Of a DNA stretch of 64,000 bases, positions 21,700-33,811 are shown piece by piece; position 1 is the first letter of the stretch, and the number at the start of each line of letters is the position of its first letter. Below the pieces are notes generated by a model, which saw only the letters and a program-made list of their open reading frames with translations, had not been told where the DNA came from and did not search any database. The position numbers and the translations under genes are program-made. Source of the stretch: Morinoia aosen (taxonomy: Eukaryota; Arthropoda; Malacostraca; Amphipoda; Talitridae); contig CM059575.1 of NCBI GenBank assembly GCA_030386875.1, positions 50,684,859 through 50,748,858 of the forward strand, written 5' to 3'.

Positions 21700-22860
21700 G
21701 TTGAGACTCAAAATGATTTGCTATTTTGATCTTAAACTCTTTCATTGTTTGAGGGACTTTGATACTCTGCGGAAGTTTGTTCCATAGTAACATAGTAAAA
21801 TGGCACGTGATATTGACAGAGCTTTCTGCCCAATGTCAGATGAAAGACTTAGACATTATTTCTCCTATTCGGCTTTTAGTTGGCTACAGAGGGGGAAAGG
21901 AATTGTACAATATCAGCATTGCTATGAGGAAGATATTAAGAGGAAAATACGTATTTGAATTTATGAATGAGAAATCATCCTTGAACGAGTCTAGCCGAGT
22001 TTATTTAGGAGATTAAGAATTTTTTAATGATATCGTTGGATAAACACACAAAGCACTGTGTTTTGTTCGCAATTAGTTTGAGACCATTTTGGTCTTACTG
22101 TGATTTCAGATTACTAAATAGAGCTTAAAATTTTTTGCATCTCCGGTGATTCCGCCACAGAACTTATTATCTGCATACATAGCGATTTCTGTGTTAGAAG
22201 GTATTGGAGGGAAATGAAAATGAAAAACAGTAAAAATATATTAAAATTAATGAAAGGTAATACAGTAGCGGACCAAGAATTTTTGATGATGACAGCACTC
22301 TGTTTTCATGATGGAACACCATCATTGTTTTGAATGAATGAGGACAAATTGTTGTCAAAGCGGACTGCATAAGACGATTTGAAAAGCAGTCTTTAAACCA
22401 TTGTGTGTCTACTCCTAAGTTCAATCTTTTTCGTAAAACTCGTTCATGTTCGACGCTATCGAACGCTTTGGAGAGATCGATTAGCAGCAAGCATGTTACG
22501 TTTTTTTGATCGATATCACTGTATATTTTTATGATATTAAGCAGCGCAACTTGAGTGTTAGTGTCCCTCCGATAGGCATATTGATTTCGATGCGGGAAGT
22601 ATGCCTCGTTCAATTAAGATGACAGATGATTTGTTTTCACTTTCTCTAATATTTTGGACAAAACTTGTAAAAGACTTATGGGTCTGTAGTTAGATGCTGC
22701 ATTGATATCACCAGTTTCACGAATCGGTCTGATTATGGAGTCGGGTAACATACTAGTTGCAATTGATGTATTAATTATCTAAGGAATCATTGGTCCTGTG
22801 ACTGGGAAACTATCTTTGATACAAATATTGAAGGCTTATACCATGTCCTTCCATACAGTT
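21700..22860 (-). pseudogene. LINE (non-LTR retrotransposon) reverse transcriptase relic
   Basis: Decayed minus-strand remains of a LINE ORF2. Reading downwards from 22860: GDINAASNYRPISLLQVLSK (RT motif, near 22710-22650), then an open stretch 22613-22194 with HRNQYAYRRDTNTQVALL and LLLIDLSKAFDSVEHE (palm motif A with the first catalytic Asp, near 22465) and WFKDCFSNR. Near 22160 comes MYADNKF, the decayed YADD box, and at about 21800-21705 the typical LINE C-terminus LLWNKLPQSIKVPQTMKEFK. Stops and frameshifts break the frame throughout. The motifs fit a jockey/CR1-like clade, but I cannot place it more closely. There is no endonuclease domain and no clear poly-A tail. Confidence 0.82.
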
Positions 22861-25254
22861 CTTCCAGAGATTTAGTCGTTACAGAGGTACAGTCCTTCCA
22901 GGTCCGCGCAGTGAGTCCAAATATTTTGTCCTGCGTAAGCAGTATTATTGTCTCAGAACTTAGGCAAATCCTGAGAAGGTTATTCTCTGGGTTGGTGTCA
23001 ATTTAAAAGAAGTCACCCATGCGTGAATACATGACCTGAATATAAAATTATTATCGAGGAGAGTCCTTCTGCTAGCAAAAAGCATTAAATAAAGATGTAA
23101 AAAAACATTGTATGTCAACCGTTATATCTCCTCGTGTATGTCGGCTCAGGTTACGCAAGAAAATGCAATTTTCTGCTTGAAAATTTGCATCACCTGAACA
23201 ACGGGCTCCCTAATTATGATGCGGGAGTGCTTGTTTTTTACTTCATCTAATTGGGCTGCTTTTTGTGGGAACTATTGTATTGAATTAGTTTACATGGCAC
23301 TATAATTTCTCTACGAAGTTTACGAAATTATTCAGTGTTTCTTGTTACGTGTGGTAATTTAATTACGTTAAGCAAATCCCACTGCGCTTATATTGTTCTT
23401 GTAACGTCTTGTAGCATGACAAACTCTTGTATAACTTTGATCATTTTGTAAATTGGTATCTTGTGTTCTATTAATTTTTAAGAGCGATAAAATATTTTAG
23501 AAATTGTTTTTTTCAATTCTTGCTCCTGAAAGCTGCAAAAAAACGGGTGTGCCTTTTTTCATGTTATAAAAGTCGGAGTGCCACTTCTTCAAGCCTGACT
23601 TAAACAATTAAAACGGTTCAAGTAGTTTATTTATACGAGTAGTACATTACGTAGAACTATCACAACGAACAGGTTGAAATACAACTACTTGTGGGCGCGA
23701 CTCACTTCAATGACTTTAAGGCATCATCAGAAAACCTCATTTTACGTTAAAATATCCTTTATTCTACAACACGTAAACGTACTCTAAGCTGCTCGAACAG
23801 TTGTTTATGATAAAAGTCTGAAAAATTATTTAATTTAATTTCACATTAAGTGATGATACAAGCAAGAATTGCATATCTAAAAATACATGTAGGATTACTT
23901 TTATTTCAGAGAAATCATCTTATTATTTCGAGCCACTGAATATATATGAGACAGCTATTTTCTAACAGCTACAGCAGTCCGCACTCGATAAAGAAATAAA
24001 GAAAATGAAACTGACATCCACGACGCTTTTTAAAGGCCCCCTAACAGGTGTTGGCACGGATGTTAGAAGTAATCGAGGGTCATACCTTAATTCCAATAAA
24101 AAAAATTGAATTGACAGCGGGTATTGTTACAGTAAGGGAGTTTGCGGAATGCACGTCCGCAAACACGAAAGTCCCCCTCACACGTCCGTTCCTTAACTCG
24201 ACAGCTGGAAATTAAGCAACAAAGCTTCATCACCATTTTTAGAATGCAGGTACTCAGGCAATCTATTGACTGGGTGAAAATAAGGGAGGACAAGGAATCA
24301 TTTCCATGTACTTGTCCTTGTATGATCCTCAGCGGATCAGAGAAAATAAATCAGTTATGTATTTAACATTGTAACTAAGAACGATTTAGTTTCATACGAC
24401 TTATTTTTTATATAGTCAGGAGCAACTGGTGCAATAGTTGGTGCGAAAAAGAACGCTTTTTTTTAATTTGCTCAATGTAGTTCAGATGATGAGCTGCATC
24501 AGTAGTCTAGTGGTATTATCAGCCATGTTTCCGCCAGTGTTAACAAAGACGTTGTTGGAAAGACGAACAATGCATATTTCTTCACGATATGTTGCAACTA
24601 TTCAACAGTACATTAAATTTTCCTTGACCCATTATTTTGTGAGTTATAAACGGAATTGAAAAGACACCAGGTTTTTTGCTATCATTTTTGAATTAAGAAA
24701 GTTTAAGAGTAGAGTAATTTTTCTTTAAGCTTTGAGTTACTTATTTGTTTTGTGACGTCATTGCAAAATTCATTGTAAGCTCATATCGATAGTTTCCCTT
24801 CGTAAAATGTAAAACTTGCTTACTGTTTTTAATGTTCATAATGATGCATTGTCTATACCAATGTTTTTTTTGCGGTTGCTTATTTTTAAGAGTTATTATA
24901 CGTGTGATTATCAGACAACATTGATTATTTTCCGTACTTATAGTTTTCGTTAAATTTAGTGCGGCGGAGTTAATGCTTTTTGTAGCAATTTGTTGATTAA
25001 TGGTATTCAAGAAGCTATAATCTGCTTGAATATTCTTTTCTGATATTGATTTTAAATTGATAAGTTTCAACCTAGTGTGAGAGGTGTTAAAAATATTCTT
25101 TTAGACTAGAATTGCCTGTATAGGATTGCAAAGGAGCTAATCTTCATGTGATCTGAAAGTTTTACCATAACTTGCGAATCTGCAGGTTAGCACAAAACTA
25201 GAGTCTTAGTAGTCCGACAATTATAATAAGGAAACATACTTGAATAATTCGAAA
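22861..25254. other. No gene recognised; possible retroelement 3' end at 23630-23760
   Basis: AT-rich sequence. On the minus strand at about 23635-23735 the sequence runs CTGATGATGCCTTAAAG... to a later AATAAAC. This layout resembles the 3' ends of Penelope-like or LINE elements, but no coding remnant supports it. Nothing else is seen. Confidence 0.4.
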
Positions 25255-25800
25255 GTCACAGTCAGTATGCCAACAGTCAGTATGCCAACAGTCAGTATGC
25301 CAACAGTCAGTATGCCAACAGTCAGTATGCCAACAGTCAGTATGCCAACAGTCAGTATGCCAACAGTCTGTATGCCAACAGTCAGTATGCCAACAGTCAG
25401 TATGCCAACAGTCAGTATGCCAACAGTCAGTATGCCAACAGTCTGTATGCCAACAGTCAGTATGCCAACAGTCAGTATGCCAACAGTCAGTATGCCAACA
25501 GTCAGTATGCCAACAGTCAGTATGCCAACAATCAGTATGCCAACAGTCTGTATGCCAACAGTCAGTATGCCAACAGTCAGTACACCAACAGTCAGTATGC
25601 CAACAGTCAGTATGCCAACAGTCAGTATGCCAATAGTCAGTATGCCAACAGTCAGTATGCCAACAGTCAGTATGCCAACAGTCAGTACGCCAACAGTCAG
25701 TATGCCAACAGTCAGTATGCCAACAGTCAGTATGCCAACAGTCAGTATGCCAACAGTCAGTATGCCAACAGTCAGTATGCCAACAGTCTGTATGCTAGTA
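25255..25800. repeat. 15-bp minisatellite, 36 units
   Basis: Thirty-six head-to-tail units of GTCAGTATGCCAACA in exact register from 25261. Most units are identical. Variants: GTCTG at units 8, 13, 20 and 36, and single changes in units 19, 22, 25 and 29. The unit is five codons, so one frame stays open as repeated Val-Ser-Met-Pro-Thr. No upstream ATG, splice site or codon-like flank suggests that it is a gene. Confidence 0.95.
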
Positions 25801-28800
25801 GTTCCTTAACACGAAAGTCCAAAAGTTGATGAGTTCTGAGGGTCACAAATTCATGAAGTAGGTGGTACATTCGGTAATTTGACATGAAGGAAATGTTATT
25901 TGACGATGTTTGTGGAACTTTGACTGCATTGCGATAAAATTTACGATTATGTCTTGTTGGAAATTTTCGATGGTAGAGCTATTAACTTACTGTTAAAAAG
26001 ACCAGATATATTATATATTTTAACATACAATTCAATAAATATGGAAATACCCTGATTTTAGACGTTTCATCTGATTAGATTTTATAATAATGTTGAATAC
26101 TGATAACAAAGGTGAATAAGAATTTCCCATAATGAAGTTCGTTTCCATGTGAAAACCAACAGAAAAAATTGAAATTCGTTACATTATGTTAGATTAAAAA
26201 TATTTAAAGAAAATCTAAATTACGCATTATTAATTCAAATGAAGTAACATTAAACTGATTTGACACTCTATTCGAATCATCCTCAAAAAACTAAGAATTA
26301 CGAATAAAGTAAACTTACGAGCGCCACTGATGGAAGTAACAAATGGTTTTAGCCTTAATATGATTGCGACCGATCTCGCCTCACTATCCGAGGGATTAGT
26401 TCGGACAGCTCTCTCCCTCACGCCTCCGTAGTAAGTCACTCGTCCGGAAGGCACTTCATCGTGGCGAAGATAACGTCTCTTTAAGACTTCACTTTACAGT
26501 TCAGAGCTAGCTGTGTCATTTGAAAGATCTACGCTGGTATCGGAGCAAATAAAAAGGCCACTTTTTCTACACTTGACGACTGGTTATTTTTCTACCTCGC
26601 ACTGTGTTGTGACTGCAAGGTGCGGAATGCTTTTTAGTGTTTACTCAAAATGCTAATAAATGAGTAATAATTTTCGTGCCTCTCACTGTCATTAAATGAC
26701 TGAAAATTGAATAAATGCTTCGTGTGAATACAAACTGCTCAACAAGTAAGGTTTCAAGCTCTGTAAATGACTTCAGTCTTAAATGTAACTTCCACTTTTT
26801 TATTTTGCGGCGCGTTGAGGCGCTGTTTTCAATCTATCGGTGTAATTCTAAATACCTCGGCTTCCAAGAAACCTCATGAGCATATTTCCAAGATTTGCAA
26901 ATGTAGCACAGAGCTTACATCTGACTTCTTGTGAGAAATTTCCGAGGTGTTCGCGGTATCATCGAAAAGATGACTTTCCCATCTTAGCACATCAGCAACG
27001 TTGGGGTGACTCCACTCAACCTACTCGCTACACAAACATTTCTCCATTAACAGCGTATCAGCGTAACAAAATTATAGCGTTTACTCATTTATGTCGAAGT
27101 GCACACAGTTAGGTGGATACAGCAGAATTACCGAACCGAATTTTGTTGTAGGGTCAAAGTAAATGAAGATGCTAGCATTTTGAAATTCTGACTCATAACT
27201 GAGAGGTCAATCCCTTGTTACGCGTTCACTTACGCCTGGCTGGACGACTTGTTATTCAGATCCCTGTAGTAGAAGCAGGCACTGTTCAATGATCTCGATG
27301 CACTACCATTGCGAGACATTTGAACTTGATATACTGGTGATTTCATTGTTTGAAAAAGCTCACCTCGTGAACAAATTTTTCCCTAGTTTAATATGCCGCT
27401 GGTATTGTATACAGTGATGATACGTTCGACTGAATTAAACGATACTAGCTAGTTGTTCACTATTGAATGATAATCATAACTGAATAAAGTTATGACAAAT
27501 TTGGGGCCGAGGTTCCAAAATATCTTCAACACAAAAATATCAATTGTTGCTACAGGGAGCGTTTAAATTAGTGGAATATAATTTTTACGCTACTTTGTGC
27601 ATCGTTGAGGGACTTTTCTTTTTATTTTATGCACGCTGAAATATGACGAAGGAGCCGTACGTGACCAATAGCGGGTGCGCCAGAGGGCGGCGCTCAGGTA
27701 GGCACTGGCAAACCAGTCGCTCATTGGCGCCCGTGCTGGTGGGTGTCCCAGAAGCTTAAGCACGGGCCGCATCTGACCGCGTGCAGTTCCCCTAATGGGC
27801 GCGATTTTTTCAGAACGTCAGTCGTGAGCTGTAGAGCGTCAGCATCTAAAGTGAATGTTGTGAAACATTTGGACATTCGAGCTGGAAAAATGCAAACCGC
27901 AGCTCACGGTAATTGTACTGAATTACTTCAGAAGCCATGCAACCACCAAGATTCTTTACACATGGTTCCCTTTCGGTATAGTGGCGGAAGGAATCACATA
28001 GCAACACAGTCCCCTAAACTGAACTATTCGCTCATAGATGCAAAAATTTGAGGTAGTGAACGTCCAACCTCAGGGAATTTCGAATGTGCTACGTTCTTGA
28101 AAGGAGAAAAAGGTTTTGACCCTTGTTGTGGTCTTCGTTTGAGAATGTACCGATTAAAGGAAGATGATCGCATCTCCAGCGCTTGAACCACGATAGCCAC
28201 AAGTGTTCAAGTACAGGCACTAAAGTAACAAACACTTTCTCATTCATTTTTAGGAACTGGAACGCTATTATATCGAGTGGGTTAAGAACTACTGTTTTTT
28301 TTAAATTGAGGAAAATCGTAACCCAATGTAATACTTTCTATTTGACATTTTAAAGGAAACTATTCGACATGGAGGTAGAATGATCAACTTACAAAAAATA
28401 GAAGGAATTGCTGATTTGAATGATAACTTCCGCGAGCACATTTGAAGGTTCACGTGCTCACATCTGATATATTTTGCTCACTTTCCAGATGAAAATACTC
28501 TCGTTAATTTACAGTTATCCCAAATCTTACCTTTCTGTTCGAGAATATATACTAATATTAGATTTGTAGCATAGATGGGTAAAAAGAGCCGTGACGATAA
28601 GGTTCACTAAAGATAAATATTTTGTCAGTTAACCTTGAATGCATGAAAATAGCTTTTCTTTTCGCACCTTTTTGAGAGTAGGAAGTAAAATAATCATAAA
28701 TGATTCATAAAAATTTTGATGAATTTAAATATTTCATGCGAACAATTTATCCAACAACTTGATGCAGCAGCTTACGAATTGATTTTGCTGTATAAAAAAT

Positions 28801-30590
28801 TTTTGCTGCATTTTTAAAGATAATTTTTTTGAAACTCCATGCTAAACCTACATAGAGTAACAAATTAATATCGCATAATAGCTGAAGGTCAATCAAAAAC
28901 GCGTTACCCATTGTTTTATAACATTTATTCAAGCCGTAGAATTTTAACTTTTCCAATAATCGAATTTGTTTGCATAGATGCAAAATTGCAAAGAATCAAT
29001 GATATAAAATTGATGACTAATTTAAAACATAACGACATAAGTAAATACAAAATAAGTACGTATATTGTCATGTGCCAAATATTTGTTAAGTCAAAAGTGC
29101 TGTTCTGTAAGTGTGATTGTGGTGGGCGGACCTCACGCAATCAAGACCGAGGGCGGCTGGGGGGCGGCCCTAAGGTGCGCTTTAACAAACCACAACGCGT
29201 ACACACACATTTCAAAATACAGATGAAGTTTAATATTCGGGATGGTCTGTATGCACAAATAAATTATGATGATGGTCTTCGGTAGTTGTCTAATGCATGC
29301 CGGAAAAGAATGGTTTATTGTAAAACTGCTCTAGAACAATGATCGGAGGAGAATTGTCATTAATTTTTTTTAATAGTAGTCATTCTCATGTATGTTTTCA
29401 TTCTCATGTTCTTTCAGTAGTCATTCCTATTTTTTTCAACTAGTCACCTTATTGAGCTTAAGAGGATTATTGACGACTGACAACAATTTTTCAGCCGGAA
29501 AAATGCATCATCCCAAATCATTTGGAACGTATTGCTGTCATAGATGTGGATGTACTTTCATTTGGACACTATTTGTGAAAAACGTTTGGCTCAAACTTAA
29601 ATGAAATTTTTGGACGTACAAAAAATGACCGATAATTTTAAAATAGAGCACGATATTAATCTGAAGCTTATCTCTAACGTTTTGGGATGCTTGTTAATTT
29701 ATTGCTTCAATGAAAAAGCATGTACGGTGATTAAACTGGCATCACGATTCTTCAGGCAAGCCACAGCGAAGACACTGTTAACGTGACACTACTGTAGTTA
29801 AACCTGAATTAAAGGTTGATAGAAAATTGTTGTTTTCTGGCATTGCTGAAATTCGCGTTTCCAATGAGCTTAATTTTTTTCCAAAGCTTGTTAACTTGTA
29901 ATAAGTTACTATATATGATCTCAAAAATAGTTCCATTGAGCATTTATGGTTTTGTATTCACCTCTCACATATTCACACGGACTATACCAAAACTTTGTGT
30001 TGTATGAAAATTTTGGGGTGAAATGTATTTAAATAATTTTATACGGAATCCACACGAGTACTTCCTTCCCTCCAAAGTAGAGATACGCCAAAGTTATCAA
30101 CCGTTAGGCCCGAATTAATTGCCCTGGGCGCGTGTTGAACATTTAAACATTTTGAAAAGGATCACATAATTCCATTACATAAAAAAACTTGGTTCATGTA
30201 ATTCTCTTACATAAATAACAGACGCGCGAGAGCACAGGTGCATAAATACCCAATTCTAGACGCTTGTTCCGCAGAGAAGTTTTGGCTTCGACTCGGGAGT
30301 CCCATGTGGTAGTTAACATCGAGTGACATTAAAAGCAATTTTTCATGTTTACTTCTATTTAATCTTGTTTGTCGAGCGGCATAGATCCCGTATAAAATTG
30401 CTCACTTTCCGTTCGATTCTGAATTTTCATCCAGCTTAAACTTTTGTTGTAACCTGTGAGAATATTTGAGAGGTGCATTAGATATGAGTACAAAACTGTC
30501 TATACTCGGTGGAAACTATTTTCATGTGCATTATAACACTATCAGGATAATTCCCCAGTCGAGGTGATGCAATTATATTATTAAAAATTG
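25801..30590. other. No gene recognised
   Basis: AT-rich sequence with a GC-richer patch at about 27640-27760. Open frames are short and overlap on both strands. I see no repeats or motifs I can name. Confidence 0.55.
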
Positions 30591-30705
30591 TTTAAAATCT
30601 ATATTTCAATAAAAAATTATAGATGAACTCGTTTATTAGTCCAGCGAAATTTGTCCTCATCAGGACGCATTTTTTGTTAAGAAAACACATCTTACGTTAT
30701 ATATG
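30591..30705 (-). other. Possible retroelement 3' end
   Basis: On the minus strand the sequence CCTGATGAGGACAAATTTCG is followed by AATAAACGAG and an A/T-rich tail. The layout resembles the 3' ends of Penelope-like or LINE elements. There is no coding remnant upstream, so this is a weak call. Confidence 0.25.
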
Positions 30706-30725
30706 AGGGAGGCCCAAATAATGTA

Positions 30726-31293
30726 CAGAGTGTCCGCTGGAAAAGTAACCAATTTAAAGATGTTGTAGTTTGTAAAATATTTATGCTAGAAGACTGGAAT
30801 AGATTTCATTGAAAAGATCAGAATTTAAAGTTTTATTTTATATCAATAATTTTGTCTATTTGGCAAACCTATCAAATAAAAGTGGCATGCATCACTAAAA
30901 ATTATGTTATCCAACAATATTTGATCAGAACTGCTCATGTTTTTTATTTTGAGGCAAAATAATAACCTCGGATCTTAATCCTGCAGCAAGATTTCTTGAG
31001 GACGTTGCATTTTACATGGTTTTAAATTAAGTTCTTTTTCGATAATAAAATAAACAGTAGTTTTCTTTATCTGTATCTCAGCAGACAATTTTTTCACCGG
31101 TTTAGTTTATAAAATCATTTCCAAATTAATTCTTTTTTTTTGTCCTTGTAGTATGCCAAATTAACATAATTATTAAACTAAACTAAACTTTAAATTCTGC
31201 TCTTTTCAATGAAACCTATTTCAGCCTTTTAGCGCTAATATTTTGCAAACTACAGCATTTTCAAAGCGGTTACTTATTTTAGAAGACACCCTG
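30726..31293 (-). mobile_element. Internally deleted Tc1/mariner-type transposon with long TIRs
   Basis: A 568-bp element flanked by TA on both sides (30724-30725 and 31294-31295), the target duplication of the Tc1/mariner superfamily. Terminal inverted repeats of about 150 bp begin CAGAGTGTCC on the left and CAGGGTGTCT on the right, with shared internal blocks such as GTAGTTTG and TTTCATTGAAAAGA. Between them, about 30978-31080 on the minus strand preserves a transposase fragment reading TTVYFIIEKELNLKPCKMQR, which resembles a helix-turn-helix region. There is no catalytic domain, so this is a non-autonomous, decayed copy. TIR identity is roughly 75-80% by eye, so it is old. Confidence 0.8.
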
Positions 31294-31295
31294 TA

Positions 31296-32080
31296 CAAAC
31301 ATAATTTCAGCATTCGCATGAATTATGTTCAAATTGAACAGCGAATGGACCTCGGGTCTTCAGTACTGTTTCCATCATGTCATGAAATAAACCTGAACTT
31401 AGATGATTAACAAGTCAGCAAAAATACTCCCCTAAAACGCGTAACACCCACTTTTCTTTTTCCCCGCCTTTGACGCGTACAGCGAAAGCTCTGACTCGCT
31501 CAAACAACTCCTGCATCAGCGGAGACCGCGAGGGCTCTGTTGCGCACCTGAGACACGTTATGCTGTCAGTTCTAATGCTGCATCTCTGGTCTAATTGTGC
31601 ACGAGAATTAATTTAATGGGGCCTTACTGCAGCGCAGCTGCGAGAGCTGCCTAGGCTGATTTGGAGTTCAGTGTAATCAATCACTACACAAGAGTAGCTT
31701 TGTACTGGTCGCCACCCACAGTTGAGTTGCCTTGCCTCTGCTGTTGGGCTGCAAAAGACATTTAAATCTCTCAGCTTATAGATTAAATATGTACTCTATA
31801 ATGCTGAAAATGCATTTCTTTACTGAACAATACTGAAAATGCAGCTCAATCATTTTGAAAATGCAGTAAAAGCCAATGCGTGGCACACTGTATTTTCACT
31901 ATGACCCTTTTTCTATCATTCATAAGCACTCGTATTGAATAAATTTGTAATCAATTCGTCATTTGAAGAGTCGTTACAGGGCTTTTATATGCACTCGCGC
32001 ACCTTAACCTTTTGAAATATCAGTCTCTTATATCTTAGGAATTTCAAAATTCTTTGACAAGTGAAAAATTACTTCGACAG
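31296..32080. other. Region upstream of the 32.1-kb exon
   Basis: No coding signal. A moderately GC-rich patch lies at 31470-31570, and an arthropod-initiator-like TTCAGTG occurs at about 31668. Either could belong to a promoter of the gene at 32101, but the motif is short and expected by chance. An acceptor-like CTTCGACAG ends at 32080. Confidence 0.35.
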
Positions 32081-32100
32081 GAACACCAATTTCTGTAAGG

Positions 32101-33811
32101 ATGTTAGCCAGCAGTCAGTCTCTGTCTCACTCACAGAAAATTCACTGCCCCGTAGGAGTGAAGGTCAGAGAAACTGATGAAGAAAGTGGTTTCTCATCAG
32201 ATGATATTTTCAATGTTGGATTCTTGGAAGTACAAAAGCATGAGGTCTTGGAAAGCGATCTTGGGATAAGCCAATTGGCCGTGAGTCTTCACAGCGGTGA
32301 ACAAGGTGAGACTGTGATCGAAAATAACGGCACGGACTTGGTCGAACCAGGTAATCAATCACTGAACGAATGTGAAAGTCCGAAGAACCAAAACTCAGAT
32401 ATAGAATCGTCCATCCGCTGCAACAGGTCTGAAGAAGAATCGGAGGTAAATGTTGACTATCCTGAAGATTCGATATACGCGGAAAATAAATCAGGGATTG
32501 ATAATCTCGATCAATTTACTGGAAGCAGAGTGAAGAATTCTTACTTGAAATATCCAAAAAGTCAGGCTGATTGTCTGGCGAACAGAGTGTTGCAAAAGAA
32601 GCGGCAATTGCAGGTGAAAACGCGTTCCTCACATGAAGAGCAGCCTTCCAGCGATGTGCTTCTGTTCGAGAATTCTTCAAAGAACGAAAATCGTTCAAAT
32701 AAGGAATACGAGCGTACTTTGGCTTTGCAATTAAAAGCAGCAGCCATTTTAAGCAAAGATAACGATGAATCGTTCCGTTTTGAACGAACAGTGACTTCCG
32801 ACCAGCATTTGAGTAGAGACAGTATCAAAGCAACGATTCGAAAAGGACCAACGATATCTGACCTGAGCACTGCAGAAAATTTGTCATCAACTTCTACCTC
32901 TGAATCAACCAACTCTCTGCCGTCCCTTTTATCTTTGCCGATAGATCCAAGCTTTGCATCGTTCAAAAGTTCACATCAATTTCATTCGTGTAATTACCCA
33001 CTTGATTTTGAAGCGCACGCATCTGAGAAAGATAATTATTCTTATCGCACCTCCCGTTCTGATTACAATGCCTGTGTTCAACATCATATGAACGGAAACC
33101 AATCAACATTGGAAGTCAAAGCGACTGCGTGCGCTTTTCATACTTCCGACACACAAGCCGAACAAAACTATTCATCCGCTCCTGCACTACAAATAAGTCT
33201 TTCTAACGCCCCGCTGCACCTGCCGCCACCCAACATACCCCCTCCTAACCTCACAAACTTACTCGTGTCGTTCAACTATTCTGGGGCGAACAAACAGTGC
33301 GAAAATACTACCTCTGCCCTACATGATAATTTTGGTTTCTCGAGAGGCTCTGCGTCAGTGACAAGTTCTCAAACATCTGCGCAACGCAATCACTCCGAAC
33401 TTCAAACAAGCGGACCCATCAACCGACTTCCCTTCAAAGGCTCTTCTCAAGAGACTAACGGGTTTGCAGCTCAACATTGCACCAAGTGCACATGTTTTGG
33501 TGGCAATAAAAACAGATTTACTGAAAACAATAACTATCAGCTTTTCAGTCAAGCAACTCACATAACCACCAACATACCGCCTCCGCATAATTTTACCTCT
33601 TCAGTCCCTCCGCCCGTTCAGCAACAGCTTCAGAACTCTTGCAATACTTCCATACCTCCTCCAACCGCCGGGCTGCATTTGGGCCTCATTCAAGCCCCTC
33701 CACCCTCTCTCCCTAAGCAGGTATTGCCCCCAACCCATTTCCCCAAATTCCAAGAACTTCCTTGGACTGGTGGTGAAGAATCTCACTCGACTCCCGATCA
33801 AAAGACCATAG
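32101..33811 (+). CDS. Coding exon of an unrecognised host gene (571 codons open)
   Basis: A 571-codon open frame is far too long to arise by chance in this AT-rich DNA. ATG at 32101 is the first in frame. An in-frame stop lies at 32062, so this is either the first coding exon or an exon entered at the acceptor-like site at 32080. The frame closes with TAG at 33814, but that stop lies inside a good donor, ATAG|GTTAGT, so the exon probably ends at 33811 in phase 1. The protein is Ser/Asn/Glu-rich and acidic in its first third. It carries proline patches in its last third (LPPPNIPPPNLTNLL, NIPPPHNF, SVPPPVQQQLQ, SIPPPTAG, QAPPPSLPKQVLPP) and one CTKCTCFGG cysteine cluster. There is no signal peptide or membrane segment. 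It is likely an intrinsically disordered regulatory or RNA-associated protein, but I do not recognise it. Codon use is unlike the surrounding repeats. Confidence 0.75.

Noticed and set aside
25240-25809. 189-codon Val-Ser-Met-Pro-Thr repeat protein
   Set aside because: Open only because the unit is 15 bp. The first in-frame ATG lies inside the array and the flanks have no coding features.
27670-27695. CTCF-like motif CGCCAGAGGGCGGC
   Set aside because: A partial match to one motif in 64 kb has no weight without binding or conservation data.
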